Of a DNA stretch of 64,000 nucleotides, positions 1 to 13,362 are shown one piece after another. The position numbers were made by a program, and so were the translations under genes. Every line of letters starts with the position of its first letter. Position 1 is the stretch's first letter. The notes beneath the pieces were generated by a model. That model saw nothing but the letters and a program-made list of their open reading frames with translations. It was not told where the DNA came from and made no database searches. Source of the DNA: Tricholoma matsutake (lineage: Eukaryota; Basidiomycota; Agaricomycetes; Agaricales; Tricholomataceae); contig AP026546.1 of assembly GCA_026075535.2 (NCBI GenBank), positions 7,564,001 to 7,628,000 on the forward strand. Reading direction: 5' to 3'.

Positions 1-1114
1 TCAATCAAACCACTGGACAGATGTCCTAATTAGTCCAACAGGAATTGCATAGCATGGCCTTTGAAAGCGTCGTTTGCGACCAGATGGCAGCGTTCCCACC
101 GAGACCTTGCAATCATCTTACCACACTAGACATGAGTTCCTAGCGGATTCACCAAGATCTCAAGTTCACGACACTGATCATGACAGCTAGGATTCAGCAG
201 ACATAGTGAACATGATGAGAATCGACAAGTGTCTGCGTCCGCTTGTTCGCCATTGTTAATTACGCCTGCCAGTGATTCCAAGTGATGAGACATGGGATCC
301 CATAAACGATCGGTGCATCTAGGATAATAGTGCCCTACAGCAGCGTAATATGACACTGGGAAGTATCGACCCACCTTCAGGCCACCTTCAGGTCAGTCGA
401 GAGGTGAGAACGGAGTTTATGAAATTGTGACTCGATGGAGAACTTAACGGGGCATCACTAATAGTATGAGCTGGGTAGAGAAACTTACATAGTTAGCAAT
501 GGGTTTTCCTGGATGAATAGCTTCTATTAGCATCTTCAGAAGTGGCATCGTCTTGATGCCAACACCCATAGTGTGGTAGCAGTGAAGGCACAGATTTTGA
601 GATTCATCCACTGTCGGGAAATGTTGACCTGAGCAGCTTAGGGATGGGCGTCATTTTTGGGGCGACATCAGTGAAAGTGAGGCGGAATGACAAGGTTCAA
701 TGGAAGACTTCAAGCTTGAGGCAAGCTTGAGGGGTTATAAGTGCGACATCCGATGAAGCTTCCATACAGCGTTGTGATGTTCGGATCGTGTTGAGACGTG
801 ATCTTACAGGCTAACGAATGTCGATGTGATAGTAAATGAAAGCCTCGACATCCAGATAAGTCAATAGTAGTATAGCTTAGTACTCTGAGTCTAGCTTTGT
901 ACAGGAGGCTCTGCTATTTGCTGGTCACGTGCTGGTCACGTCGTCTGTGACGACCGGCCCTCATGTAATAAATCTGACACGTACTAGTGGTGAAAGTTAA
1001 ACGTAAAGCGTTGTCGGCGCCTGGCAGTCTGCTTCTCTTGTTTGAGAACGATTGTCTTCTCATTAGAACAACAAGAGTCGAGTTAACGAGACTGGCATCT
1101 GCTGCGAACTCACG
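1..1114. other. Intergenic stretch upstream of delta-COP
   Basis: I see no supportable gene here. The longest open frame (82 codons, minus strand, 126-374) has no recognisable domain. The final 100 bases should hold the delta-COP promoter and 5' leader. Confidence 0.5.
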
Positions 1115-3029
1115 ATGGTTGGTCCTCTACATCTGATCCAGAGCTCTGCTTGAAACTCTCATAGGTTGTCCTTGCAGCTTCAATATGCACGAAAGGCGGA
1201 AAAGGTTTGTTCAAGCAAGTAATGCGACCTTCCTGACTGGACATTTTAATAGGCGTAATTTCACGCCAGTTCCGGGAGATGACGCGAACGAGAATTGAAT
1301 CTCTACTGGCATCCTTCCCTAAACTCATTCCTACCAATACCCAGCACACCTCAGTTGAAACAGCCGAAGTTCGCTTTGTTTATCAGCCTCTTGAAGACCT
1401 CTATATCCTCTTAATCACGAATAAAGCTTCGAATATTCTGCAAGACATCGACACGCTCCATCTATGTGCGCGTGTCGTTTCGGACATGTGCCGAAGTGCG
1501 GACGAGCGGGAGATATTGAAGAATGCATTTGAGCTTCTAGGTGCTTTCGACGAGGTTGTCAGCCTGGGATACCGGGAACCGGTCAACCTGATCCAAGTAC
1601 GGAACGTCTTGGAGATGGAAAGTCACGAAGAGAAGATACAGGAGATCATAGCCAGGGTAAAGTCCTGTTTCACCGCTACTTAATCCTTTCGTTCTTATCT
1701 TCTGTTGCAGAATAAAGAAGCAGAAGCGAAAGAGGAGCTCAAACGCCGTGCCAGGCAACTAGAAATGCAGCGTCGCGAGCAACAGCGCCGAACGGCAAGT
1801 ACGGGAGGCAGCAGCTATCTCGGTGGTAGCATGGGCAGTTACTCTCCGATTCCTCAACGTTTTGATACACCTGAAGTAACTGCATCCGTGTCACGCATCA
1901 ACACTTCATCGCCTGCTGCTCGTAGTCCCGCTTTCAAGGGCAGCGGAATGAAGCTGGGAACTAAAAAAACGAGGCAGGCGGAACTGCTAGATGCTCTGGG
2001 TGGTGATGTTTTGGCCTCTAGCGCGGGCGTCGGAGAACTGTCAGGACCACCCACCCCCGTCGTTTCTGAATCACAATCTCTTGTACAAAAAGACGGCGGG
2101 AGAGGCAGCTTACCTGACGTCAAAGTGGAGAGGTAGAGTAGCATGTCACTTTCTCCCGTCTTTGCTCACCCATCGTCGCCAGCGTCCATGTTGTCATCAA
2201 TGAACAACTATCCCTCTCACTCCTGCGGGACGGTGGCGTGCAGTCTATGGAACTCAAGGGCGACATGAACCTCCAAATATCTGATGCCGCGTTCGCATAT
2301 CTGCGCCTCACACTTCCCCCGCTCTCGACGGACTTTGGGAACAATCTACAATTCAAGCAACATCCCAATGTCGCGAAATTCGTCCCTGGGCAGGAGCGTG
2401 TTGTCGCGCTGAGGGATCCGTCACGTGCATTCCCGGTCGGGCAGAGTTCGACAGTACTAAAATGGAGGTATGCGGGAACAGACGAGAGTAATGTCCCACT
2501 ATCGAGTAAGTGCGTATTGGATCAACGCCTAACTGTCTTCACCTATTTCTTTCGCAGTCAACTGCTGGCCCTCGCCATCGAATGATGGTACATGCGAGGT
2601 CAGCATCGAATACGAACTAGAAAACGACCACATCACATTGTATGACGTTGTCATCTCCATTCCTTTACCGTAGGCTTTCCGCTCTCTCTTCGTGCAACCC
2701 CAGCACTAACTGTTACAACCACTAGAGCTGGGTCCTACCCAACAGTCTCTTCACATTCAGGAGAATGGTCTCTTGACCCCTCCTCGCACTCATTGGCTTG
2801 GTCAATCCCTATTGTCGCCCCATCGGATAGCACCCGCACAGGCTCGCTGATATTTACAGTAGGCGGTGATGATGCGGGCGCGTTTTTCCCTGTTGATGTA
2901 AAGTTCACTGGCCAAGGTAGCTTGGCAGGCTTGGATATTGTGTCCGTTAGCAGGGTCAATGGCGGAGGTGACGACCCAGCGTTCTCTGTAGACCGGATGA
3001 TTACGGTCGATGAATATTTGGTTGTTTGA
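1115..3029 (+). CDS. RET2: Coatomer subunit delta (delta-COP)
   Basis: Delta subunit of the COPI coat, which retrieves cargo from Golgi to ER; it belongs to the F-subcomplex and resembles the mu chains of AP clathrin adaptors. I resolved seven exons: 1115-1121, 1178-1204, 1253-1656, 1711-2132, 2183-2505, 2558-2669 and 2726-3029. They join in frame to 532 residues, the usual family length. The first three exons encode the conserved N-terminal longin-like start (ASICT..GGK, then SRQFREMTRTRIE), which fixes the ATG inside a 7-nt first exon. A charged, Gln/Arg-rich linker follows at about residues 150-270, then the C-terminal mu-homology domain from about exon 5 to the end. The first donor is atypical (GTCCTC). 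Family assignment is confident; the tiny first exon is the least certain part. Confidence 0.93.
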
Positions 3030-3503
3030 ACTGTACGTATAGATACATAAGTAATATCACCCTGTTGTGGGTGTCTATTCTGCAATCGTGTCATCACCAG
3101 TGACACAGCTTCGGTGTAACTCATCAAACGGCCACTCTGATGGAAAAGCAGTTCAGCAATACGGACAAGTATGGAGCGACAGTTCTTCAAACAGATCAAT
3201 AATGGGCTATGCTTTCTTTGTGCAGACTTGCACAATGCAAACCGGCATGCCAGATCTCCCTTTTATGAATTACGGAAACGCAGTGCTCGATGCCTCTGCT
3301 TTTGCTAAATCGGCTCCACGCAGGTATCCTAGGACCGATATCTTATGTGCATGGACCTTTGCTTTTTCATTGCTGTTACTGAACATCCTATAAACTGATG
3401 GATGTTTACCATACATTCCACCACCATATAGAGTCTATACAGGTAATAAATGTGTTCAATTAGATGTGGTTTGATCATGATTTAATAACTAAATAGTCCC
3501 AGC
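3030..3503. other. Convergent intergenic spacer
   Basis: Spacer between the convergent delta-COP and separase genes. A 108-codon plus-strand frame at 3067-3393 ends in a hydrophobic stretch but has no recognised family or splice support. I take it as chance; the region probably holds both 3' UTRs. Confidence 0.5.
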
Positions 3504-6500
3504 CTAGAGATAGAAAGGAATTCCATACACCACAGGGGCTGAGCCCGTAAGAAACTTCAGTTTACATGAGTCCCGAGATTGAGCGACAGCAGTGACAACA
3601 GAAACTGGCAGATCCCCGTTGCGAGCACTCCACTGCTTGATTCCCTTAGCAGTCAATCGCAACTTGTCAAAGACAGACTGTGAGAATTTATCGATGTCCT
3701 TATCTGTTACGTCCCATAAGTTCGCCACCAGAGTTGGACTGGGAAATGTACCAGATCATTAATTACATCAGGTTCCAGCATAAGGAAATGACATACCACC
3801 CAGCCATCATATAATTATACGGCGTCCCTGTCCGGTCAAAATCCCCCATCTCACGCAACGTACCGGATGAACAGCCCCAGAGCATCGTTGCTGCACATGT
3901 TGGCAGATTACGGATCTTGTGGGAACGCAGATATTGTTCTCCGCCGCCATGGCCGAAATACCTGTGACAAGGATGAATATCGGAAACATGACGCTGAAAT
4001 ATTTTCTTACACTACCAAGTCCTGCCTCTGAAGCGCATCGAGAAATTGCTGTTCACTGGGTGGATGACCAGTGATGCCTTGCCAACCAACCTCCTCCATC
4101 TCGGCGGCCCAAGTCTTGAACCTGCTTTCTGTCCGACCAAGGTCTCCGCTTGGGTTCAAGATATAGTGGCCTATACGAGGATCTACCACTGCGGCATGGG
4201 TCTTCGTCGGACATCCTGACTGTTCTAGTGAATCGCGTTTCCATTTCGCATAGAGGATGCGGTCATGCAAGAAATCGACACTAGGGATTCGACTGACGCT
4301 CCTACCCCGCAGAATGGGTATACTTTCCCAAGGCAGCCCTTGCAGGTTTTTGTCGAGAACCAAGAACATGTGTTCATCACTGAAATCAGGTTTTTCTTGT
4401 CCTCCCTGCAATCGGCGACGTGAAAGCTTCATGGCATGATCTTCTAGAACGGCCCGTAGATCGACAACAACCTGCACGATATCGACCTCGGCGATCGCTA
4501 TGGGCACTCCATGGAATTGATACAGATCCAAAATGAAGTAAACAAGATCCTCCAACTCCTCGTCTCTGCATTTCGGAGACAACGTTGAGAAACATTCGAG
4601 GATCGCATCATCGAATGTCACTTGGCTCGGGAATTGGCTCGGGCCTTGTGACGCCGTTTTCCTGTGGGCACTTGCACGCTGCTTTGTCTTTTTGTCTTGT
4701 ATATGAAGGCTTCGCAGGAAGATCTTCTCGAATTGTGCCCGCAAGTCATGTATCATATCGGGTGCGAGGTTTGGACGAGGGCTTAGAATCGTCTGTGATG
4801 CATGAGCTTAGTATGAACGACATGTCACAGAAACAGACCTTGAACGCTCCAAGCCAACAGAACTCGACATTCTCTAGTAACTCCCTCATCCTGGTGTCTA
4901 GCTCCATACGTTTCTTCCACCACGCCGTTCTGGCTGCTTGGTCGTCTGTCTTGACATGTATTGCCGACTTGGTCCCTTCATCGCTGAGCCTTACTATATC
5001 TCTCAATTCATTAAGTGCATCCTCAAAGCTTAGATGTTCTTCTTCGTCCTGTCCACTTCCGTTATCCCGACGACCCTTTAAGGGAACGCAAAATATAAGA
5101 GGGATACGAGGTTCTTCTCCGCCTTCTTGACGTGTGATGAATAGAGTACTTTTGTCTTCCGTGACATTGATGTGTACGACAGTCCAATTGGAAGGCAAAC
5201 CAGTCATTTGAGACGTCGACAGAGAAGACGGATCGAAAATTTGTGATTGGTACCTCGTTCGAACAGAATTCCAGTATTCTCTGAGAGAGCGGTCACCTGT
5301 GCTGCATTTGTCCTCATCGGAATCTAGGCCATCGACGAACGATGGGTGTCGCGAGATCTTGGGTTGTGGGGGGGAAGGCGATATACCGTCACCATTTAGC
5401 AGTGGCCATTCAAGGTCATCAGTAGGTTGGTAAGGGAATTTGTGCTGTATTGCTTCCAGCATTTCTCGGCGCAGCGTGATGGCCGCGGAAGCGTCTGCGA
5501 AGGTATGGATCAGCTCAACGAGCTCAACATCCGATAATGGTAATGTGTCACACCTAGGAGACCTAAGGTCAGAGCAGGCCCGCTTGGACCGGATTTTCCA
5601 AGGGAAGTCTGAAAAGCGCGAATTAGTGCCAACGATATGACCGTGTCGCGAACATTCAGAACGCTCCCTCGTTGAGCGATCAACGTGAGGTTTGCCCAGA
5701 ACAAGGCCTCAGCACCGTCCAGCGTTCCAAGGATATCTTGTGTTTGTGGGGATGATGGAAGTTCGTTCTTGGAAGACATGCCCATGGGCAGGGCGATCGC
5801 TAGTTCAAATTGTCTGAGTAGCCACACAAAAATATAGGAAACGGGCAACATACTAGATTCTGTTAGTGAACTCAAAAACATGTCGGCCCGAAAACGTCCA
5901 TACGCAGCATGCAGAGTAAGTTTTGCCATGAGTGCATTTTCTTCAGCCTGTCGAAGAATGTTCATAACAATAAAACAAAATTATATCTGGCAACCAACCT
6001 TGGTTCGAGACGACCGAGGAAGTGACAAGAACCTGTCAAGGAATGTTGTATATTCTTCCGCGTTATTGTCGCGAAGCAGCCATACTGAAGAACCTGCTTT
6101 AACAAGGATGAAGGCAGATGAAAACAAGGATACGCACTGCGCTGGCGGAGAAGAGCAGCAAGAAGTTCAGGAAGAATGACCTCGTTGGCATGTTTAGCCG
6201 GTGGGGAGGCTCCAATGGATTTTCGGCTGTAAGATATCTGAGTAACAAACGACGACCCCAACTACAGAAAACGCACCCAAACGCAAGGCCATCAAAATTT
6301 TTGAACGCCTGGTCTAATTCATCGATCATATTGATGGTCTCTTCGTATAGCTGGCTGGCGTCTACAGGCCGTGCAGTACGTTCGTTGTACACTCCACGCA
6401 GACGGCGAACATCGGCGTTGTCGATGCCAGGCATATTTTTCAGCCATTCGCTGGCCTTCGTCAAACTATCATGACTAGCTTCAAGTTGACCTTGGTACAG

Positions 6501-9500
6501 CTTAATTTCTCCCTTCGTTGCCAGGGCGCGGCTGACCATAGTGGGTATATTGAGCGATTCAGCCAAATCTTGAGCCTGTTGAGCAAAGTATTCTGCTTCA
6601 CGGACAGATCCCTGGTTCAGATACGCCTGACTCAAAGAAAATAAGGTAACGAGCAATCCTTCCGATACACGCCATTCTAGTCCATCTGCTGATGGTCGGC
6701 GAGAAAACATCTTCGTGGGCGCAAGTGCTTTCGACGGAGTATCAGCTTTGACTGTAAGTAGCACGTCCTTCAGTGTTGTCATTTGAAATGGATTTGCATC
6801 ATCGGTCGATCCCGAGGCGGGTGTAGGAGGCAGGTTCAAGCGCATAAGTGTATCGACTGCTCTGTTCCATAGACGTAGAGATTTCAACAAACCGTCGAAA
6901 GCCTTCGGCACTTGATCCTGGATAAGAGAAAAAAATCGGTCAACAACAGCCTCGAAGACAAGATTAACACTCACTTTCGAGTGCTGAATTAAAGCAAAAA
7001 CATGGGAAGCCATTGCCGCTCTCTCCAGACGCTTAGCTCGTAACTGTATCCTCTGAAGACTCGGCAATCCCTTGTCCTCGACGTCAAATCTATCGGACAG
7101 CGCAAGGGCTTCACAGTATACGCTTGTACTTCAGAGAAGCAATCAGAATTCATTGAATGCAATCGAGAAGCGAACAGACTTACCTTCCAGCGACATCTTC
7201 AGCGATAGCCAACGATTCAGCGAATCGAAGGAAAAACAATGTGCTGGCCTCATCTGAAACATTTCCACTCTTAACAGAGCTCAGTGCCTGGTTAAAAATG
7301 GAGGCAGCACGCTTCGTCTTCCTGAGCTTGACATACTCATGAGCCATATCGATGGAGGCTAGAATATAACCTATGTATAAATTCATTAGATGGCATTTGC
7401 GAAGCCTCGATATTCGTCACCTACCATCGCTCTGTATGCCCAATTGCTGTTGGCAAAGCTTCCTTACAACGTCGAGGATGTGAACCTTCGGAAGGATAAG
7501 CGCGAGCAGACCCGAAACTCGCGCAGTTAATTCTACAGAATCGAAAATCGTTAATCGACGGAGACTTTATGGAAAATGGGATGTGTTCATACGAAGGAGA
7601 GATACCAATTTCTCGAGATCATCAAAAACTAGCAATGGTTTCACAACATCATTTTGGCGAGGGGGTGTTACCACATTCAACGACATAGGCTGCAGTGCTG
7701 CATCACGAAAGGAGGAAAAATCAGAAGTTAAATCTACACATCATTACGACCATACGTACCTTTCCGAGCCTTCGGTTTCGGTGTGATAGGTTCTCGAGGG
7801 GGAATGACTTTTCTCATCAAACGTTGCCTTGCTGGAGGACCAAGCGCTGACTTTTTCGTAATATTGGCTTGTTTCGGGGAAGACTTCCTCGCAGACTTCG
7901 GCTCCGTGAGAATCACTGACTTCAGGATCTTACAAGCCTGGTCGGAATGGTGAGCAACTAGCGCACTCTGCTCGGTATCCATGCGCCGATGGGCATGAAG
8001 AGCAAGCCAGAGGTGGGCTGAGGCTTGGTATTGCATGCAGAACAGCACAAGCCCGGTGTCTTGTCTAAGGTTCTGCCTCGAGCATGTTAACAAGAAAGTT
8101 CTTGGTGCGAAGCAAAGAGAACTGACCTGGGATAGAAGTCTTTCCACCTCGCTTCCCATTTCTTCAGGAGTACCAATTTGCACAACGGCCGCGGGCCCAG
8201 CATGGTACGCGAACTCCATACACTTAAGAAGAACCCGAGCCCGTCTGACAGGCATATCCGGTCCATACATACCCAGCACATCCATCGATAGTTGGGCCAC
8301 AGCATTCTGGACCCCTTCCTTCCATCTACTGCCTTCCAAACTGTCTATCTGCCGCTCGATAAGTGCACCAGTAATGCATGCGTCATCGATCTCTATAGAC
8401 CGCAAGGATACCAAAGGGGCGTCCAATAAAAGCTCGCAAACACCGAGATAAGTTACTCTATCAATCATCGTCGCAAGTTGTTTTGTCGAGCTGGAGGTGT
8501 CGAAGACAGCCTGTAGACTCCGTTCCTTTGTACGCCCCACAAACCCGGATTTTGAATACGGGAACGTCTTGATACATTTCAGGAACGCCTCAAATGCTTG
8601 CTGAAGTGCACAAGAACCATAAGATCACACACGGAATAAAGTCAACGACATAAACAACCAACCTTCCGGTCCCCGATTTTCGAAAAACACACCGCAAGTA
8701 ACTCCCACCTTCGATACAGCTGCTCCTCTAATTGGCGCCATCCATCCTCTGCCTTCTCCTTCTTACCGTCTCCTTTCGTACCCACGTTTGACTCTTTCTT
8801 CCACATCCTCAATGCCTCTACCCCCAGCACGCACGCATCTTTCAAAAAGCCAATCGCTGTTCCGTGCCTCCCAGCTTGGTACATCGTTGCCCCAAGATTA
8901 TAGAACGCCCCAGAGACATATCGAGTGTAGTTGGCTGTGTCGGGCACGCGGATTCTCAGAAGCGAAGTTGCTCGCGTTAGGTAGTCGTGCGCGGGAACAT
9001 AGGTCCGTGGGTCGATGGGGTTGAGTGCTGTCCGTGCGAGGACGAATAAGGTGTCTAAGCATCGAGTGAGAAGATCTTCGTTGGGTTTCTGCAACGGTAA
9101 GAAGAGTGAGAATATAAAATAGGCAAGTGGAAACGACTAAACCGACCTGCCACAGGGAAGCTTCGAACGCGTCAACTAGTGTTCCGAGCAGAGCTTGTAC
9201 AGATTCACAGCCATCGTCTGGATTTTTGGACGTGGACGAGTCGAGCATGGCGATGGCAGCCCTTCTCGTTCTCTCCAACGCCCTGTCTACTTTCCCATTG
9301 ATTCGTCGAGATTGTTCGTCTGCATCCTCTGGTATTGCAAGAAGTTCGACTAAACTATTACGTCTCTTGATAAGTGCCATCGTTTCTTGCGTTCGTTTGA
9401 TCAAGTCTGTGAAGTTGTGAGTGCGCCCATAAGAATGTCCTCATTTTGATTGCTAACCTTGTCCTTTCTGTTCAAGCACAACGGTTATCTGTGACAGCGT

Positions 9501-10868
9501 AGCACATATCCTTGCACCTTCAAGGCCGTGCGTATTTTTATTTCGACTAGCTTCTCGGTCTCCTTCGCTATTAGGGTGTGCAGTCTCTTCCACTTCCACG
9601 ACTTGCCCGGTCGCTGGGTCAGAGGAACATGATGCAACGGAGGGACCTGCCATCAAATTCGAAATTCTATCCAGCACACATATATCGCCAGCCTGAAGTA
9701 TTGTTCAGAAATAATTTGCAACGCACACACAAACGACCAACCTTCTTCGCAAACGCCATCCAGTATTCACAAAACCCAATAAACCCTTTTCCAGCCATGA
9801 ACATATCCCGATCGCTTCTCTTTTCCACTCGATTTATCAAATCTGAGTAGGTAGAAAGCACAACCGACATCGCCTGCTCTTCCGTGGAATCGCGGGATTT
9901 GATGAACGCTCCTCCGAACCTGCAGATCTGATCCCAAAAAGTATCGGGTTCCACTGTTCCAGAACTTGTGTGCGCTAGACAAGTCGCTGCATATGTGCGA
10001 AGTTGGAAGACTGCCTTGGGTTGGGATTTGCAGGTTGTACAAGCCTTCGTAAGGGTTGTATAAGTACGGGTAAGGGCCGAATCTAGGTATTTAACAGGCA
10101 GTGATGAAAATATCGGAACCCACGATATCAGAGAGGGGGTAGTCGTAAGAATATGCGCGAAAACTTCGAAACCTTGTGCATTGTCTTTTGTGCTCTGCGC
10201 AGGTGTAAAAACGATATGTGAGAATATGCTAAGCGCATAGCTGAGATATGTCGAAGCAAGGGTCAACAATATAGTGTCAAGGGGAGGGTCGGACGAAGGG
10301 ATAGGTATTGATAGAAGATGAAGTTTTAAGGGCGAACATAAGGCCAAAGGAGTGACGTTGAGTAGAGAACAAAGCCGCGGATGTAGTTCTTCTATTGCAC
10401 TCATCGCGCCTTCAAACTAAAAATGACACAACTCACACGTCAAGAGCGAATAGCCCAAAAGAAAATCAAAGCCAAACTCACCATCTCCAACGCCACTAAC
10501 TTCGTCAAAACACTCATAGCTGCACGTTCCACCTCTACATCATTTGGACGGATAGAGCGCAAGATATTCAGATGTTTGGCAGCTGATGTAGCGGAGGCGG
10601 TGACGGTCGAAGAGGATTTTGATTGAATAGTCCCAGACGACTGCTTCCACCCAGATTGTACGGCAGTTGATAGCGCTTGCGATGAAGAGTTGACAGAACG
10701 CATGGCTGATAGGCAAAGGTCTTCATCTGAAAGAACCGCAGAAGCGTTCTGCTTTCCCTTTGGGTTGGAGATGGTAAGACTGGTAGCGAGTTGTTCCGCT
10801 AACTGGTCTGTTGAGAGACCTGTCTTCTTGAGTTGACGAGTAGAGTTTGTCCTACGAGTCTGCGCCAT
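3504..10868 (-). CDS. ESP1: Separase (separin), cysteine protease
   Basis: Separase cleaves the cohesin kleisin at anaphase onset to release sister chromatids. The gene is read right to left in many exons. Start ATG is at 10866-10868 (MAQTRRTN); exon 1 ends at 10482 and exon 2 starts at 10416. The long N-terminal part is helical and TPR-like. The C-terminal peptidase domain is intact: the exon ending at 4011 joins one starting at 3961 to give YFGHGGGEQY with the catalytic His codon at 3949-3951, followed by ATMLWGCSSG with the catalytic Cys codon at 3871-3873. The next junction gives ANLWDVTDKDID, a separase hallmark, and the protein ends at 3504. Estimated length is about 2,100-2,200 residues, normal for fungal separases. 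Only the last exons were resolved to the base; middle exon borders are approximate. Confidence 0.93.
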
Positions 10869-11599
10869 TAGTTTAAAGAGAAAATGGCAGAAACCCACTG
10901 AACACGTCGACTCGACTTATATGTCTCCCAACTTCTTCACTGTCATGTGACCATCGCGTTCTTGGTACTTGTTTGGTATACTTGTGTGAGAATAGCTGTA
11001 AGTCAATATGATTGGAAGCGACGCGGCGCCGATTGTTTCAACTTTCAAGCTCTTTTTAAAAAAGGTAGCTGTCAACGACTTCTGTCCAGAAATTTGTGAA
11101 GCCGAGTTTTTTCTAACCTTTTGTTGTTGGTTCTTACTATCGACTAAGTAGCAGGTAACTCGGAAACCTTGGTATTATGGTACATGGGAATTGCCAAAGT
11201 ATTCCTCCCGAGCATTGAGAACGAATCCTTGTTCCCATCACGTCTCTCGAGCCAGTGTGGTGCTTCAATGAGCCATGGTTCACTTAGACCGTGCGGATCA
11301 GTGGTGTTGTCCTTTCCATCAAGACCTCAAAAACAGGGATCGACCAACTCTCGTTCACTCGTTAGCTATCGTGCTACTAAGTATGTACTTATTGACGTTG
11401 GTGCTCTATGCCTGCAAGGTATCAAGGGTAGCTGGATCCCCTGTCGGGCCTGGAGCTACTAGGCACAGGGAATCTCATCAGTCGCGGTAAAGGTTATGCA
11501 TCCTATCTCCCACATAAAGCGCGGATGGCGAAACGTAGGCAGAAAGGGCGATTCAACATTATGACGGCGATCTGCTGATAGTAAGTATCATCATCGTCT
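10869..11599. other. Separase promoter region and unassigned sequence
   Basis: The first part should hold the separase promoter. Plus-strand frames at 11169-11490 are short and unrecognised; they might be a decayed N-terminal part of the OPT transporter that follows, but I cannot align them. Confidence 0.4.
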
Positions 11600-12660
11600 T
11601 GAATTAGAATGCCGTCCTCCATCTTCACCTTGGCTATAGGCCGGCCATCTTGGTCTTCCTCACACAGGTTCATGAGTTTACCTCTTGTCCAACAAGGTAC
11701 GGACGCGGATCTCGGTCAACTGTTTTTCTTTTGTTCACTTGCCAAATGCATGGATAGCAAATGCTTGGACTGGCAACATCATCTGCTACGTAGCCTTTGC
11801 CGCTATCTACTATAAAAATGCATGGAATGTAATTGCTAAATCGCTTTACTTTCCATCTGCTCTAATGGTTGTTTAGTCACGGTCTTTTCCAATGCTCTCC
11901 GCATTAAAATTCACTGCAAACAACGTCTTGTGTTCGATTCCCATTTCCTATTGAATCAGACAGCTCTCGATCAAGTTGGGCTTCCGTTTTTCGCTGGCTC
12001 CTCTGTGTGGAGTAGCCTGATGAATAACTTCGCGGTAATCATTCACCTTTGTTATAGATCTTCCCAACTGAAACAGGGAATAGGTCGGTGGAACGATAGC
12101 TCATGTCTTCCTATTCTGGGGTCCATCGATTCGAGAGTCTTTCAGGCTTGCTCCAAAGAATGAGCAACCTGACCGCCAATACGATCTCTGTTCGTGCACC
12201 TGCTTGATTTACATCCCACAGGCGATGCAGAACTACAAGGAAGCTCCGCGATGGTGATATACTATACTCCTTATTTTGGCGTTTGGCGCAGTTTCGTCGC
12301 TCTTCCTGCCCACATACTTGACCTACTGATGTACCATAGGGTTGATTGTTGTGATTAATGGTTGTATTGCCACGATAGTTCATTTAACGTCATAGCCATT
12401 TTCGATCATTCTTTCTGCTAGTATCAATACAAATGCCACTCATGCACATGCTGGTAGGAGCCATCCATCCTGGACAACCCATTGCTGATCTCTGCGTCCG
12501 TTGTCTGCTCACCTGACATTTCCCAAGATCTCCCCCTTCGCTCAGTTCTCCATGTGGAGTCATGATGTTATTAGATCCGCTCTCTATCTCTCTAGCGACC
12601 TGAAGATGGGCCTCTCCATTTTCATCATTCATTTCCCGTTCAGTAACGTCTTGTATAGTG
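11600..12660 (+). pseudogene. OPT-family oligopeptide transporter, decayed
   Basis: Relic of a small-oligopeptide transporter (OPT superfamily, plasma-membrane proton-coupled peptide uptake). Family-typical pieces occur in the right order but in shifting frames. They are an AIYYKNAWN segment near 11800, VGLPFFAGSSVW near 11970-12010, QAMQNYKEAP near 12216-12245 followed by an in-frame stop (W-stop-Y, TGG to TGA), GAIHPGQPIADL near 12450-12490, and FSMWSHDV near 12547-12570 followed by DLKMG. Frameshifts and stops fall between these pieces at places that short introns do not explain. The N-terminal third is not recognisable. The order and spacing make chance very unlikely; the alternative is a badly assembled or unusually intron-rich gene. 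Confidence 0.7.
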
Positions 12661-12869
12661 GGCCGGAAACCCCCCAAGGGGCAATGCGGATAATTGGAAT
12701 GGAGCCTTGTTACGTCCTAGGCGTTGACAAAAACGTTGGTACGTCACTCGCGAGTACACAGTCTATCTTCCTTCTGAAATCCGAACTGTAATTCTTGGTG
12801 GTAATTACGCTGTTCATGGGTATATGTACGTTTTGTCAAACGTTAAAGCTTAGGGATTGCAAAATGTAG

Positions 12870-12956
12870 TGCCTCCTACCCGCATCGATCGAGTTACCTC
12901 GTCATTAGCTGACATAAGTTACTAGTGACGCGCTCTACCATTTGAGCTAAGAAGGC
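12870..12956 (-). tRNA. tRNA-Thr (anticodon AGT) with 14-nt intron
   Basis: A full cloverleaf folds on the minus strand. The acceptor stem GCCTTCT pairs with AGGAGGC (one G-T). The D arm is GCTC/GAGC with the GG pair in its loop, the anticodon stem is CGTCA/TGACG, and the T stem is ACTCG/CGGGT. The anticodon loop begins CTAGTA, giving AGT, and is 21 nt instead of 7, which implies a 14-nt intron at the usual position one base 3' of the anticodon. A TTTT run at 12861-12864 fits a Pol III terminator. The T loop starts with A instead of T, a small deviation. Confidence 0.85.
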
Positions 12957-13362
12957 CACTGTACCATTCCGTGATTACATAGTATATACATTGGGCGCGC
13001 GCTGGTGCACGTTGAGTTCACCAACAAACTGAATGAATGGACGGCGGCTGAAACATCAACCAGGAGTAATGCCATGCTTACTGCTACGGACTTAAGTACA
13101 TCCTGGCTATGTCTTGGCTTTCAGGGTCACTAATGGATGCCAGTCACCTATTATTCGCCGACAACCATAATTAACTCTTCTCGCAGATGTCTACATTCGT
13201 GTATTACATGATTATGGATAACCCTTTGCTATTCGAATATTATATTGATGAGCGGACCATCTACTTGTTCATCTGCTGCTGTGTTTGGCCCTTTTCGCGG
13301 TTTACATCACCTGGAAGTTTGCAATTCAGCACCTGTGCGGTAAAGTTCAAGCATAACTGCCA
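12957..13362. other. Spacer between tRNA and CsbD-like gene
   Basis: I see no gene or clear repeat in this 406-bp stretch. It should contain the 3' end of the minus-strand CsbD-like transcript. Confidence 0.4.

Noticed and set aside
3067..3393. 108-codon plus-strand frame between delta-COP and separase
   Set aside because: No family, no intron structure, and it would lie in the convergent 3' UTR space of two well-supported genes.
7734..8451. Plus-strand frames inside separase
   Set aside because: They are antisense shadows of separase exons, which have clear family support.
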